From the NCBI RefSeq assembly GCF_001425865.1, contig NZ_LMDS01000006.1:273088-337087 (forward strand): 64,000 nt of DNA. Direction: 5' to 3'. The position numbers and the translations under genes were made by a program. Source of the DNA: Rhizobacter sp. Root404. GTDB lineage: Bacteria; Pseudomonadota; Gammaproteobacteria; Burkholderiales; Burkholderiaceae_C. The notes under the pieces were generated by a model. That model was not told the origin of the DNA. It made no database searches and worked only from the letters and a program-made list of their open reading frames with translations. Below, piece by piece: positions 8,023 through 17,122 of the stretch (position 1 is the stretch's first letter; the number at the start of each line of letters is the position of its first letter).

Positions 8023-8712
8023 TTACTTCGCTGGCGCAGGCGCCAGCGCGCGCAGCAGCCAGCGGTTCATGTCGGCGATCTCGTCCGGGCAGACCGAGTG
8101 CGGCATCGGGTACGCGTGCCACTCGACCGGGTGGCCGAGCGCGACGAGCGCGTCGCGCGACTGCAGCGCGCGCGCGATCGGGATCACCGGGTCGGCCGTG
8201 CCGTGGGCCTGGAAGATCGGCAGGTCGGCGTTGGCGGGGCTGCGCTCGGCCGCGGTCAGCGTGCCCAGCGGCAGGTAGCCCGACATGCCGAGCAGCCCGG
8301 CCAGCCGCTCGCCGTGGCGCAGGCCGGTCATGAAGGTCATCGCGCAGCCCTGCGAGAAGCCGGCCAGCACGATGCGCGAGGCCGGCACGCCGCGTGCCTT
8401 CTCGCGTGCGATCAGCGCCTCGACCAGCGCCTGCGATTCGCGCAGGCCGGCTTCGTCTTCGCGCTTGACGCCGCCCGGGCCGAGCTCGGCGCCGAAGATG
8501 TCGTACCAGGCGCGCATCACGTAGCCGCCGTTGACCGTGACCGGCCGGGTCGGGCCGTGCGGGAACACGAAGCGCACCGGGCCGACGGCGGCGAGATCGA
8601 GCTCTTGCGCGATCGGCACAAAATCGTTGCCGTCGGCGCCCAGGCCGTGCAGCACGATGATCGACGCGGTCGGGTTCGGCGCGGTTTCGAATTCGATGAC
8701 GTCGAGGGACAT
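8023..8712 (-). CDS. Carboxylesterase/phospholipase-family alpha/beta hydrolase
   Basis: The 229-residue protein is a soluble alpha/beta hydrolase of the phospholipase/carboxylesterase (EstB-like, acyl-protein-thioesterase-like) group. The oxyanion-hole segment LHGLGADGND is near the N-terminus. The nucleophile is Ser120 in GFSQG, with Asp174 (HGTADPVIP) and His205 (PMPHS) completing the triad. Length matches the family. It follows xth on the same strand with a 20-base gap, so the two are probably one transcript, although no functional link is known. The natural ester is unknown. Confidence 0.9.
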   Translation of the reverse strand: MSLDVIEFETAPNPTASIIVLHGLGADGNDFVPIAQELDLAAVGPVRFVFPHGPTRPVTVNGGYVMRAWYDIFGAELGPGGVKREDEAGLRESQALVEALIAREKARGVPASRIVLAGFSQGCAMTFMTGLRHGERLAGLLGMSGYLPLGTLTAAERSPANADLPIFQAHGTADPVIPIARALQSRDALVALGHPVEWHAYPMPHSVCPDEIADMNRWLLRALAPAPAK

Positions 8713-8732
8713 GGTGGGTGCTTCTTTCGGGT

Positions 8733-9518
8733 TCAAAGGGTGAAGTCGTAGTCGATCACCAGCGGCGCGTGGTCGCTGAAACGCTGTTCGAGGTAGATGT
8801 GCTCGGCGACCGCGTGCTTGGCAATGCCGGGGGTGGCCAGGTGGTAGTCGAGGCGCCAGCCGACATTCTTCGCCCACGCCTGACCGCGGTTGCTCCACCA
8901 GGTGTATTGCTCGGGGTGCGGGTTGAGGGTACGGAATACGTCGACCAGGCCGATCTCGTCGAGCAGCGCGCTCATCCACGCGCGCTCCTCGGGCAGGAAG
9001 CCGCTGTTCTTCTGGTTGCCCTTCCAGTTCTTCAGGTCGATCTCCTTGTGGGCGATGTTGATGTCCCCGACCAGGATCAGCTCGCGCTCGGCAGCCAGCG
9101 CCTTCAGGTGCGGCGCCATCAGCGCGAGGAAGCGGAACTTCGCGGCCTGGCGCAGCTCGCCGCTCGAGCCGCTCGGGAAGTAGCAGCTGATCAGGCTGAG
9201 TCGGCGCGTGGGGGTGTCGAACCGCGCCTCCACGTAACGGCCCTCGGCATCGAACTCGGCGTTGCCGATGCCGGTGACCACGGCGCTCGGCGCCTTGCGG
9301 CTGTACAAGCCCACGCCCGAGTAGCCCTTCTTGTCGGCGTAGTGGAAATGCCCGGTCATGCCGGCCACCGTGTCGAACCGGCCGACGACCGTGTCGGCCT
9401 GGGCCTTGATCTCCTGCACCCCCATACAATCGGCCGCCAGCCCGGCGACCCAGGCTTCGAAGCCCTTGGTGGCGGCGGAGCGGATGCCGTTCAGATTCAG
9501 CGACACGAGACGAAACAC
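8733..9518 (-). CDS. xth: Exodeoxyribonuclease III / AP endonuclease
   Basis: The 261-residue enzyme belongs to the ExoIII/EEP family, which cleaves DNA at abasic sites and removes 3' blocks. Family motifs are in order: LNLNGIRSA at the N-terminus, GVQEIKAQ (metal-binding Glu), KKGYSGVGLYSR, LVGDINIAHKEIDL (catalytic Asp and Asn), RLDYHLATP and FSDHAPLVIDYD. A GTG start (MFRLVSLNLNGIR) gives the conserved N-terminus and has a GAAGG sequence at suitable distance. It is divergent from pyrE across only 17 bases, so the two promoters must overlap the opposite genes or each other. Confidence 0.95.
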   Translation of the reverse strand: MFRLVSLNLNGIRSAATKGFEAWVAGLAADCMGVQEIKAQADTVVGRFDTVAGMTGHFHYADKKGYSGVGLYSRKAPSAVVTGIGNAEFDAEGRYVEARFDTPTRRLSLISCYFPSGSSGELRQAAKFRFLALMAPHLKALAAERELILVGDINIAHKEIDLKNWKGNQKNSGFLPEERAWMSALLDEIGLVDVFRTLNPHPEQYTWWSNRGQAWAKNVGWRLDYHLATPGIAKHAVAEHIYLEQRFSDHAPLVIDYDFTL

Positions 9519-9535
9519 GACAGAGGACCTTCGGG

Positions 9536-10213
9536 ATGAGCACCACCGACCCCCAGGATTCACTCGCGCAGGACTTCGTGAAGTTCGCGGTCGAGGCGGG
9601 CGTGCTGCGGTTCGGTGAATTCAGGACCAAGGCCGGCCGGCTGTCCCCGTACTTCTTCAATTCGGCCCTGTTCGACGACGGCGCCAAGCTGGCGCGTCTG
9701 GCGGAATTCTATGCGCGGCGCCTGCTGGCGTCCGGCTGCGAGTTCGACATGCTGTTCGGCCCGGCCTACAAGGGCATCACGCTGGCCGCGGCTTCGGCGA
9801 TGGCGCTCGCGCAGCTCGGCCGCAACGTGCCGTTCGCGTTCAACCGCAAGGAGGCTAAGGCCCACGGCGAAGGCGGCACGCTGGTCGGCGCGCCGGTGCA
9901 GGGGCGGGTCGTGATCATCGACGACGTGATCACCGATGGCGCCTCCAAGCGCGAATCGGTCGACATGCTGCGCGCGGCCGGCGGCACGCCCGCCGCGGTG
10001 CTGATCGCGCTCGACCGGATGGAGCGCGGCGGCACCGACGACAACCTGTCGGCCCGCTCGGCCGTTGAGGATTTCGAGCACGATTACGGGTTGCCGGTGA
10101 TTTCGATCGCGTCGCTCGACGACTTGCTTCAGTACCTGCATTCCAATGCCGATACCGCGCTCGGGGCCCATTTCGAGCGGGTCTCCGCCTACCGTGAACG
10201 CTATGGAGTCTGA
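9536..10213 (+). CDS. pyrE: Orotate phosphoribosyltransferase
   Basis: This 225-residue enzyme makes orotidine 5'-phosphate from orotate and PRPP in de novo pyrimidine synthesis. Visible family features are FRTKAGRLSPYFFN at the orotate site, FGPAYKGITLAAA, the flexible-loop segment FNRKEAKAHGEGG, and the PRPP-binding motif VVIIDDVITDGAS. Length is normal. The ATG lies 17 bases from the divergent xth start, and the downstream gene begins immediately after its stop codon, implying one transcript. Confidence 0.97.
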   Translation: MSTTDPQDSLAQDFVKFAVEAGVLRFGEFRTKAGRLSPYFFNSALFDDGAKLARLAEFYARRLLASGCEFDMLFGPAYKGITLAAASAMALAQLGRNVPFAFNRKEAKAHGEGGTLVGAPVQGRVVIIDDVITDGASKRESVDMLRAAGGTPAAVLIALDRMERGGTDDNLSARSAVEDFEHDYGLPVISIASLDDLLQYLHSNADTALGAHFERVSAYRERYGV

Positions 10214-10906
10214 ATGAGAGCCCACCGTCCTGTTGCCGGCGCCGCGCTGATCATGCTGTCGCTGCTGGCTGCGAGCCCGCTCGCGACGGCCCAGACGACC
10301 GGCGGGCGTTCGATCTTCACCTGCGTCTCGGCCGCCGGCAAGACGCTCACGTCCGACCGGCTGATCGCCGACTGCGTCGGCCGTGAGCAGCGCGTGCTCA
10401 ATGCGGATGGCTCGCTGAACCGCATCGTGCCGCCGAGCCTGACTGCCGAGGAACGCGCCAAGGCCGAGGAACGCGAGGCCGCGGCGGCCGCCGTGCGCGC
10501 CGCCAAGGCCGAAGCCGTGCGCCGCGACCGCAGCCTGCTGACCCGCTACCCCGACGACAAGGCGCACAAGCGCGCCCGCGAGGCGTCGCTCGACTCGGTC
10601 CGCAAGCTGGTCGCCGCGAGCGAGGTCCGCCTGAAGGTGCTGGAGGAGGAGCGCAAGCCGCTGCTGGCCGACGCCGAGTTCTACGCCGGCAAGCGGCTGC
10701 CGCCCAAACTGAAGACCCAGCTCGACGCGAACGAGGTGTCCACCGAGGCGCAGCGCGCGCAGATCGAATCGCAGAAGCAGGAGATCGCGCGGATCAACCA
10801 GCGCTTCGACGAAGAGCTGCTGCGCCTGAAGAAGATGTGGGCCGGCACGCCGCCCGGATCGTTCGAGGTCCAGGCGGCCATCGCAGCGTCGACGCCGGCC
10901 AAGTGA
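10214..10906 (+). CDS. Exported DUF4124-like protein with coiled coil
   Basis: The 230-residue product starts with a signal peptide (about residues 1-26, ending ATAQ). A short DUF4124-like module follows, with FTCVSAAGKTLTSDRLIADC and two cysteines, and a Val/Leu-rich bend. Residues about 75-215 are highly charged Ala/Glu/Arg/Lys helix, almost certainly coiled coil. Such proteins are common and uncharacterised in betaproteobacteria. Its ATG directly abuts the pyrE stop, so it is co-translated. Its end faces gatB, with the palindrome GACCGCCG-CGGCGGTC over the two stop codons (10905-10920). Confidence 0.75.
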   Translation: MRAHRPVAGAALIMLSLLAASPLATAQTTGGRSIFTCVSAAGKTLTSDRLIADCVGREQRVLNADGSLNRIVPPSLTAEERAKAEEREAAAAAVRAAKAEAVRRDRSLLTRYPDDKAHKRAREASLDSVRKLVAASEVRLKVLEEERKPLLADAEFYAGKRLPPKLKTQLDANEVSTEAQRAQIESQKQEIARINQRFDEELLRLKKMWAGTPPGSFEVQAAIAASTPAK

Positions 10907-10918
10907 CCGCCGCGGCGG

Positions 10919-12367
<1,449 letters not shown>

Positions 12368-12375
12368 GCTCGTGT

Positions 12376-13863
12376 TCAGTAGCCCGAAGGCGCCCGCGAA
12401 TGCCAGTCGGTGGCCTGCTGGAACGTGTGCGCGGCCTGCAGCAGCGCGCCTTCCTGGAAGTAGTTGCCGATGAGTTGCAGGCCGACCGGCATCGCCGCTT
12501 CGCCGAAGCCGGCGGGCAGGCTCATGCCGGGCAGACCGGCCAGGCTGGCGGGCAGCGTGAAGATGTCGGCGAGGTAGTTCGCGACCGGATCGTCGCTCTT
12601 GGCGCCGAGCTTCCACGCGACCGTGGGCGCGACCGGACCCGCGATCAGGTCGCACTGCGTGAAGCAGGCCTGGAAGTCGTCCGCGATCATGCGGCGCAGC
12701 TTCTGCGCCTGCAGGTAGTAGGCGTCGTAGTAGCCGTGGCTCAGCACGTAGGTGCCGATCATGATGCGGCGCTTGACCTCCGGGCCGAAGCCTTCGCTGC
12801 GACTCTTCTTGTACATGTCCTCGAGGTCGCCGTACTTCGCCGCGCGGTGGCCGTAGCGCACGCCGTCGAAGCGCGAAAGGTTCGACGACGCCTCGGCCGG
12901 CGCGATGATGTAGTACACCGGGATCGACAGCTCGGTGCGCGGCAGGCTCACGTCGACAAGCGTGGCGCCGAGCTTCTCGAACTCGGCGAGCGCGGCGCGC
13001 ACCGCGCCGTTCACGTCAGCGGCGAGCGCGGCCGGGAAGAACTCCTTCGGCAGGCCGATGCGCAGGCCCTTCAACGGCTGCGCGGCGGTCGCGCCGGCGC
13101 GGGCTTGCAGCATCGCGGCGTGGTAGTCCTGCGGCGGCCGCTGCGCGCTGGTCGAGTCGCGCTCGTCGAAGCCGCTCATCGCGCCGAGCAGCAGCGCACA
13201 GTCCTCCGCGCTGCGCGCCAGCGGGCCGGCCTGGTCGAGGCTGGACGCGAATGCGATCATCCCGTAGCGCGAGCACACGCCGTAGGTCGGCTTGATGCCC
13301 GTGATGCCGGTGAAGCTGGCCGGCTGGCGGATCGAGCCGCCGGTGTCGGTGCCGGTCGCGGCGGGCATCAGCCGCGCGGCGACAGCGGCGGCGGAGCCGC
13401 CCGACGAGCCGCCCGGCACGCGGGCCGAGTCCCACGGGTTGCGCACCGCCCGGTAGGCCGAGTTCTCGTTGCTCGAGCCCATCGCGAACTCGTCGCAGTT
13501 GAGCTTGCCGAGCGTGACGACGCCGGACTCGGCGAGGCGGGCCACGACGGTTGCATCGAACGGGCTGCGGTAGCCCTCGATCATCTTGGAGCCCGCGGTG
13601 GTCGGCAGTTCGCGCGTGACGAAGATGTCCTTGTGCGCGAGCGGCACGCCGCGCAGCGCGCCCGCGTCGCCGGCTGCGCGTGTCGCATCGGCGGCGGCGG
13701 CCTGCGCGAGCGCGCCGGCCTCGTCGACGTGCAGCAGCGCGCCGAGTTGTTGGTGTGCGGCAACCCGTGCGAGCAGATGTTTCGTCACCTCGACGCTGGA
13801 GAGCTGCTTCGCGCCCATCGCGCGGCCCAGTTCGGCCACGCCCATCTCGTGGATCTGCTTCAT
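12376..13863 (-). CDS. gatA: Glutamyl-tRNA(Gln) amidotransferase subunit A
   Basis: The 495-residue amidase releases ammonia from glutamine for the transamidation done with GatB and GatC. The amidase-signature triad is intact: Lys78 (LAHKD), Ser153 in GGSSGGS and Ser177 in DTGGSIRQPA. The ammonia is channelled to GatB in the GatCAB complex. The gene overlaps gatC by four bases (ATGA), indicating translational coupling. Length and motif spacing match the family. Confidence 0.97.
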   Translation of the reverse strand: MKQIHEMGVAELGRAMGAKQLSSVEVTKHLLARVAAHQQLGALLHVDEAGALAQAAAADATRAAGDAGALRGVPLAHKDIFVTRELPTTAGSKMIEGYRSPFDATVVARLAESGVVTLGKLNCDEFAMGSSNENSAYRAVRNPWDSARVPGGSSGGSAAAVAARLMPAATGTDTGGSIRQPASFTGITGIKPTYGVCSRYGMIAFASSLDQAGPLARSAEDCALLLGAMSGFDERDSTSAQRPPQDYHAAMLQARAGATAAQPLKGLRIGLPKEFFPAALAADVNGAVRAALAEFEKLGATLVDVSLPRTELSIPVYYIIAPAEASSNLSRFDGVRYGHRAAKYGDLEDMYKKSRSEGFGPEVKRRIMIGTYVLSHGYYDAYYLQAQKLRRMIADDFQACFTQCDLIAGPVAPTVAWKLGAKSDDPVANYLADIFTLPASLAGLPGMSLPAGFGEAAMPVGLQLIGNYFQEGALLQAAHTFQQATDWHSRAPSGY

Positions 13864-14162
13864 GCGCCGATCACCTTCGGCACCAGGAACAGGCCGTCCT
13901 CGACGGCCGGCGCGCTGCGCTGGTTGGCGGCGCGCTGGTCGGTCTCGGTGACCACGTCGTCGCGCAGCCGCAGCGTCACTTCCTGCACCGCCGACAGAGG
14001 TGTGTAGAGCGGTTCGACACCGCTCGTGTCGACCGCGCTCATCTGCTCGACGATGCCGAAGAAGCCGTTCAACTGCGACAGCATCGCGGCCTGTTCGGCG
14101 GGCTGGAGTTCGAGCCGCGCCAACTGGGCGATGCGGCTCACGTCTTGCGGGGTCAGGGCCAT
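13860..14162 (-). CDS. gatC: Glutamyl-tRNA(Gln) amidotransferase subunit C
   Basis: This 100-residue protein is the small stabilising subunit of GatCAB, wrapping around the GatA-GatB interface. The pattern MALTPQDVSRIAQLARLELQ and the GFFGIVEQMSAVDTSGVEPL segment are typical of GatC, as is the C-terminal VEDGLFLVPKVI. It is the first gene of the operon and is divergent from mreB. Confidence 0.95.
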   Translation of the reverse strand: MALTPQDVSRIAQLARLELQPAEQAAMLSQLNGFFGIVEQMSAVDTSGVEPLYTPLSAVQEVTLRLRDDVVTETDQRAANQRSAPAVEDGLFLVPKVIGA

Positions 14163-14463
14163 GGCGTGGGTGGGAAAAAGAGGGGCTCGTCAGGGGCCCA
14201 AAACAGGGCGCGCCGTCACGAATGCGACGGGGCTTGCGGTATTATCCCCGGTTATCCACAAGCCCTTCGAGCCTGTGCAAATCGTCATCCGATGGCGATT
14301 TGACGCCGGATCGCAGCGCGCGTGCCATGAGCCCATCGGCCTGCGAAAGCACACGGTCGGCGCCCCGACAACACGTTCAACCCACGGAACACGATCCGTC
14401 CCGCCAGTGCCGCGTCTGCTTCAATGCCCGCAGGCTGCTTGACGAATCCCCAGCCCACACACC
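14163..14463. promoter_or_regulatory. gatCAB/mreB divergent promoter region
   Basis: This 301-base gap must hold promoters for both operons and shows no coding features. On the reverse strand, TTGCAC (complement of 14275-14280) and GATAAC (complement of 14251-14256) are separated by 18 bases and could drive gatC. On the forward strand, TTGACG at 14300-14305 has a weak -10 (TGCCAT) 17 bases on and could drive mreB, leaving a leader of about 130 bases. Both assignments are by eye. Confidence 0.35.
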
Positions 14464-15507
14464 ATGTTCGGATCCTTTCGTCGCTATTTCTCGACTGATC
14501 TGGCCATCGACCTCGGCACCGCCAACACGCTGATCTACGTGCGTGGCAAAGGCATCGTGCTCGATGAGCCCTCGGTCGTCGCCATCCGCCACGAAGGCGG
14601 CCCCAACGGCAAGAAGACCATCCAGGCGGTCGGTGCCGAGGCCAAGGCCATGCTCGGCAAGGTGCCGGGCAACATCGAGGCGATCCGCCCGATGAAGGAC
14701 GGCGTCATCGCCGACTTCACCGTCACCGAGCAGATGCTCAAGCAGTTCATCAAGATGGTGCACCCGCGCTCGGTGCTGCGGCCGAGCCCGCGCATCATCA
14801 TCTGCGTGCCCTGCGGCTCGACCCAGGTCGAGCGCCGCGCGATCCGCGAATCGGCGCTGGGCGCCGGCGCGAGCGACGTCTACCTGATCGAGGAGCCCAT
14901 GGCGGCCGCGATCGGTGCCGGACTGCCGGTCAGCGAGGCGAGCGGCTCGATGGTCGTCGACATCGGCGGCGGCACGACCGAGGTCGGCGTGATCAGCCTC
15001 GGCGGCATGGTCTACAAGGGCTCGATCCGCGTCGGCGGCGACAAGTTCGACGAGTCGATCATCAACTACATCCGCCGCAACTACGGCATGCTGATCGGCG
15101 AGCCGACCGCCGAGGCGATCAAGAAGAGCATCGGCAGCGCCTTCCCCGGCTCCGAAGTGAAGGAGATGGAAGTCAAGGGCCGCAACCTCAGCGAGGGCGT
15201 GCCGCGCAGCTTCACGATCTCGTCGAACGAAATCCTCGAGGCCCTGACCGACCCGCTCAACCAGATGGTCTCGGCCGTCAAGAACGCGCTCGAACAGACC
15301 CCGCCCGAATTGGGCGCCGACATCGCCGAGCGCGGCATGATGCTCACCGGCGGCGGCGCGTTGCTGCGCGACCTGGACCGCCTGCTGTCGGAAGAGACCG
15401 GCCTGCCGGTGCTCGTCGCCGAGGACCCGCTGACCTGCGTGGTCCGCGGTTGCGGCATGGCACTCGAGCGCATGGAGCGGCTCGGCTCGATCTTCACGTC
15501 AGAGTAA
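14464..15507 (+). CDS. mreB: Rod-shape-determining actin homologue MreB
   Basis: The 347-residue bacterial actin forms membrane-associated filaments that guide elongasome wall synthesis. Nucleotide-binding motifs are intact: the phosphate-1 loop DLAIDLGTANTLIYV, the phosphate-2 loop VVDIGGGTTEVGVISL and the adenosine motif MMLTGGGALLRDLD. Length is exactly typical. It heads the mreBCD-mrdA-rodA cluster, but a strong hairpin follows its stop, so it is probably made in excess over the downstream proteins. Confidence 0.98.
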   Translation: MFGSFRRYFSTDLAIDLGTANTLIYVRGKGIVLDEPSVVAIRHEGGPNGKKTIQAVGAEAKAMLGKVPGNIEAIRPMKDGVIADFTVTEQMLKQFIKMVHPRSVLRPSPRIIICVPCGSTQVERRAIRESALGAGASDVYLIEEPMAAAIGAGLPVSEASGSMVVDIGGGTTEVGVISLGGMVYKGSIRVGGDKFDESIINYIRRNYGMLIGEPTAEAIKKSIGSAFPGSEVKEMEVKGRNLSEGVPRSFTISSNEILEALTDPLNQMVSAVKNALEQTPPELGADIAERGMMLTGGGALLRDLDRLLSEETGLPVLVAEDPLTCVVRGCGMALERMERLGSIFTSE

Positions 15508-15522
15508 CCAGGATGCAGTTGC

Positions 15523-15568
15523 GAAGCCGGCACGTTCGTCGCGTGGCCGGCTTCGTCGTTTCTTCTTT
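15523..15568 (+). terminator. Hairpin with T-rich tail between mreB and mreC
   Basis: GAAGCCGGCACG at 15523-15534 pairs with CGTGGCCGGCTTC at 15542-15554, a 12-bp stem with one bulged C and a 7-base loop. It is followed by a T-rich stretch (GTTTCTTCTTT). The shape fits an intrinsic terminator or attenuator that limits read-through into mreC. Confidence 0.6.
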
Positions 15569-15600
15569 CGACGCTTGTTCGACGCACCGAGTCCGCGGCC

Positions 15601-16578
15601 ATGTCCATCGGCACCATTGATCGCACGCCGCCGCCCTTCTTCCGCCAGGGGCCGTCGGCGCTGACGAAGCTGATCCTGTGCTCGGCGCTGGCGCTGTTCC
15701 TGATGGTGGCGGACAACCGCTTCACGATCACGCGCCAGCTGCGCGCCGTCGTCGCGACCGCGCTCTACTACCCGCAGCAGGCGCTGCTGGTGCCGGTGGA
15801 GGCGATTCGTGGCGTCGGCAATTACTTCATGGGCCTGCAGGGCGCGCTGTCCGGCGAACAGGCGGCGCGCCGGGACCTGGCCGCGCAGGCCGAGCGCGCG
15901 CTGCGGGTCGACCAGCTCGCCACCGAGAACGCGCACCTGCGCGGCCTGCTGGAACTGCGGCCGAGCCTCACGGTGCGTTCGCAGGCGGCGCAGGTGCTGT
16001 ACGAGGCCTCCGACCCGTACTCGCGCAAGGTCGTGATCGACCGCGGCGCGACCAACGGCGTGGCGCTGGCCTCGCCGGTGATCAACGAGACCGGCGTGCT
16101 CGGACAGGTCACGCGCGTCTACCCGCTGTCGAGCGAGGTCACGTTGCTGACCGACAAGGACGCCGCGATCCCGGTGCTGAACACGCGCACCCAGGTCCGC
16201 AGTGCCGCGTTCGGCAGCGCCGGCGCGGTCGGCGGCGGCATGGAGATGCGCTTCATGGCCGGCAATGCCGACGTGCAGCCCGGCGACGTGCTGACCACCA
16301 CCGGCGTCGACGGCATCTACCCGCCCGGGCTGCCGGTCGCGAAGGTCACGAGCGTCGACCGCAAGCTCGACTCCGGCTTCGCCCGCATCCTGCTCGCACC
16401 GAACGCCAAGACCGACGGCGTGCGCCACGTGCTCGTGATCGAGCCGATCGGCTTGCAGATGCCGGCCCGGCCGGAGGTGCCGCCGGCGCTCGATCCGAAG
16501 GCCGCCGCGGCAGCCAAGAAGGGTGCGAAGGCCGCTGCCGCGAAGGCCTCGGCCGCCGCATCGGGGGCCGCGCCGTGA
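15601..16578 (+). CDS. mreC: Rod-shape-determining protein MreC
   Basis: The 325-residue protein has a short cytoplasmic tail, one transmembrane helix (about residues 22-42) and a coiled coil (about residues 75-115, including LRVDQLATENAHLRGLLEL). A periplasmic beta domain follows, with the family markers DPYSRKVVIDRGATNGV and GDVLTTTGVDGIYPPGLPVAKV. MreC links MreB to PBP2 and RodA. The C-terminal tail after residue 300 is a low-complexity Ala/Lys extension not needed for the fold. It begins 93 bases after mreB. Confidence 0.96.
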   Translation: MSIGTIDRTPPPFFRQGPSALTKLILCSALALFLMVADNRFTITRQLRAVVATALYYPQQALLVPVEAIRGVGNYFMGLQGALSGEQAARRDLAAQAERALRVDQLATENAHLRGLLELRPSLTVRSQAAQVLYEASDPYSRKVVIDRGATNGVALASPVINETGVLGQVTRVYPLSSEVTLLTDKDAAIPVLNTRTQVRSAAFGSAGAVGGGMEMRFMAGNADVQPGDVLTTTGVDGIYPPGLPVAKVTSVDRKLDSGFARILLAPNAKTDGVRHVLVIEPIGLQMPARPEVPPALDPKAAAAAKKGAKAAAAKASAAASGAAP

Positions 16579-16600
16579 ACCTGCCCGGAGGTCGCACGTC

Positions 16601-17122
16601 ATGATCATGCCGCGCGCCAGCGACCAGCTGCTGCTGCCGGTCAACCCGCTGTTCGTCGCGTTCACGCTGCTGTTCGCGTTCGCGCTGAACATCGTGCCGC
16701 TGGGCCGGGTGCCGCTGCTGCCCGACTTCGTCGCGCTGGTGCTGGTGTTCTGGAATGTCCACCAGTCGCGCCGGGTCGGCGTCGGCCTGGCGTTCCTGTT
16801 CGGGCTGATGATGGACGTGCACGACGGCGCGGTGCTCGGCCAGCACGCGCTGGCCTACACGCTGTTGAGCTTCTTCGCGATCACGATCCACCGCCGGCTG
16901 TTGTGGTTCACGGTGCCGTCGCAGGCGGTGCAGATCCTGCCGCTGTTCTTCGCCGCGCACGCCGTCTCGCTGGTCGTGCGCATGATCGCCGGGGGCATGT
17001 TCCCGGGCTGGCAGGTGCTGCTCGCGCCGGTGTTCGAGGCGCTGCTGTGGCCGATCGCCACATGGCTGTTGCTGGCTCCGCAGCGCCGCGCGCCCGATCG
17101 GGACGAAAATCGACCACTGTGA
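16601..17122 (+). CDS. mreD: Rod-shape-determining membrane protein MreD
   Basis: The 173-residue inner-membrane protein has about five transmembrane helices and the MreD signature (VNPLFVAFTLLFAFALNIVPLG, PDFVALVLVFWNVHQSRRVGVGLAFLFGLMMDV). It is an elongasome component that partners MreC. The start giving MIMPRASDQ is placed after a GGAGG sequence. The stop overlaps the mrdA start (GTGA), so translation is coupled. Confidence 0.94.
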   Translation: MIMPRASDQLLLPVNPLFVAFTLLFAFALNIVPLGRVPLLPDFVALVLVFWNVHQSRRVGVGLAFLFGLMMDVHDGAVLGQHALAYTLLSFFAITIHRRLLWFTVPSQAVQILPLFFAAHAVSLVVRMIAGGMFPGWQVLLAPVFEALLWPIATWLLLAPQRRAPDRDENRPL

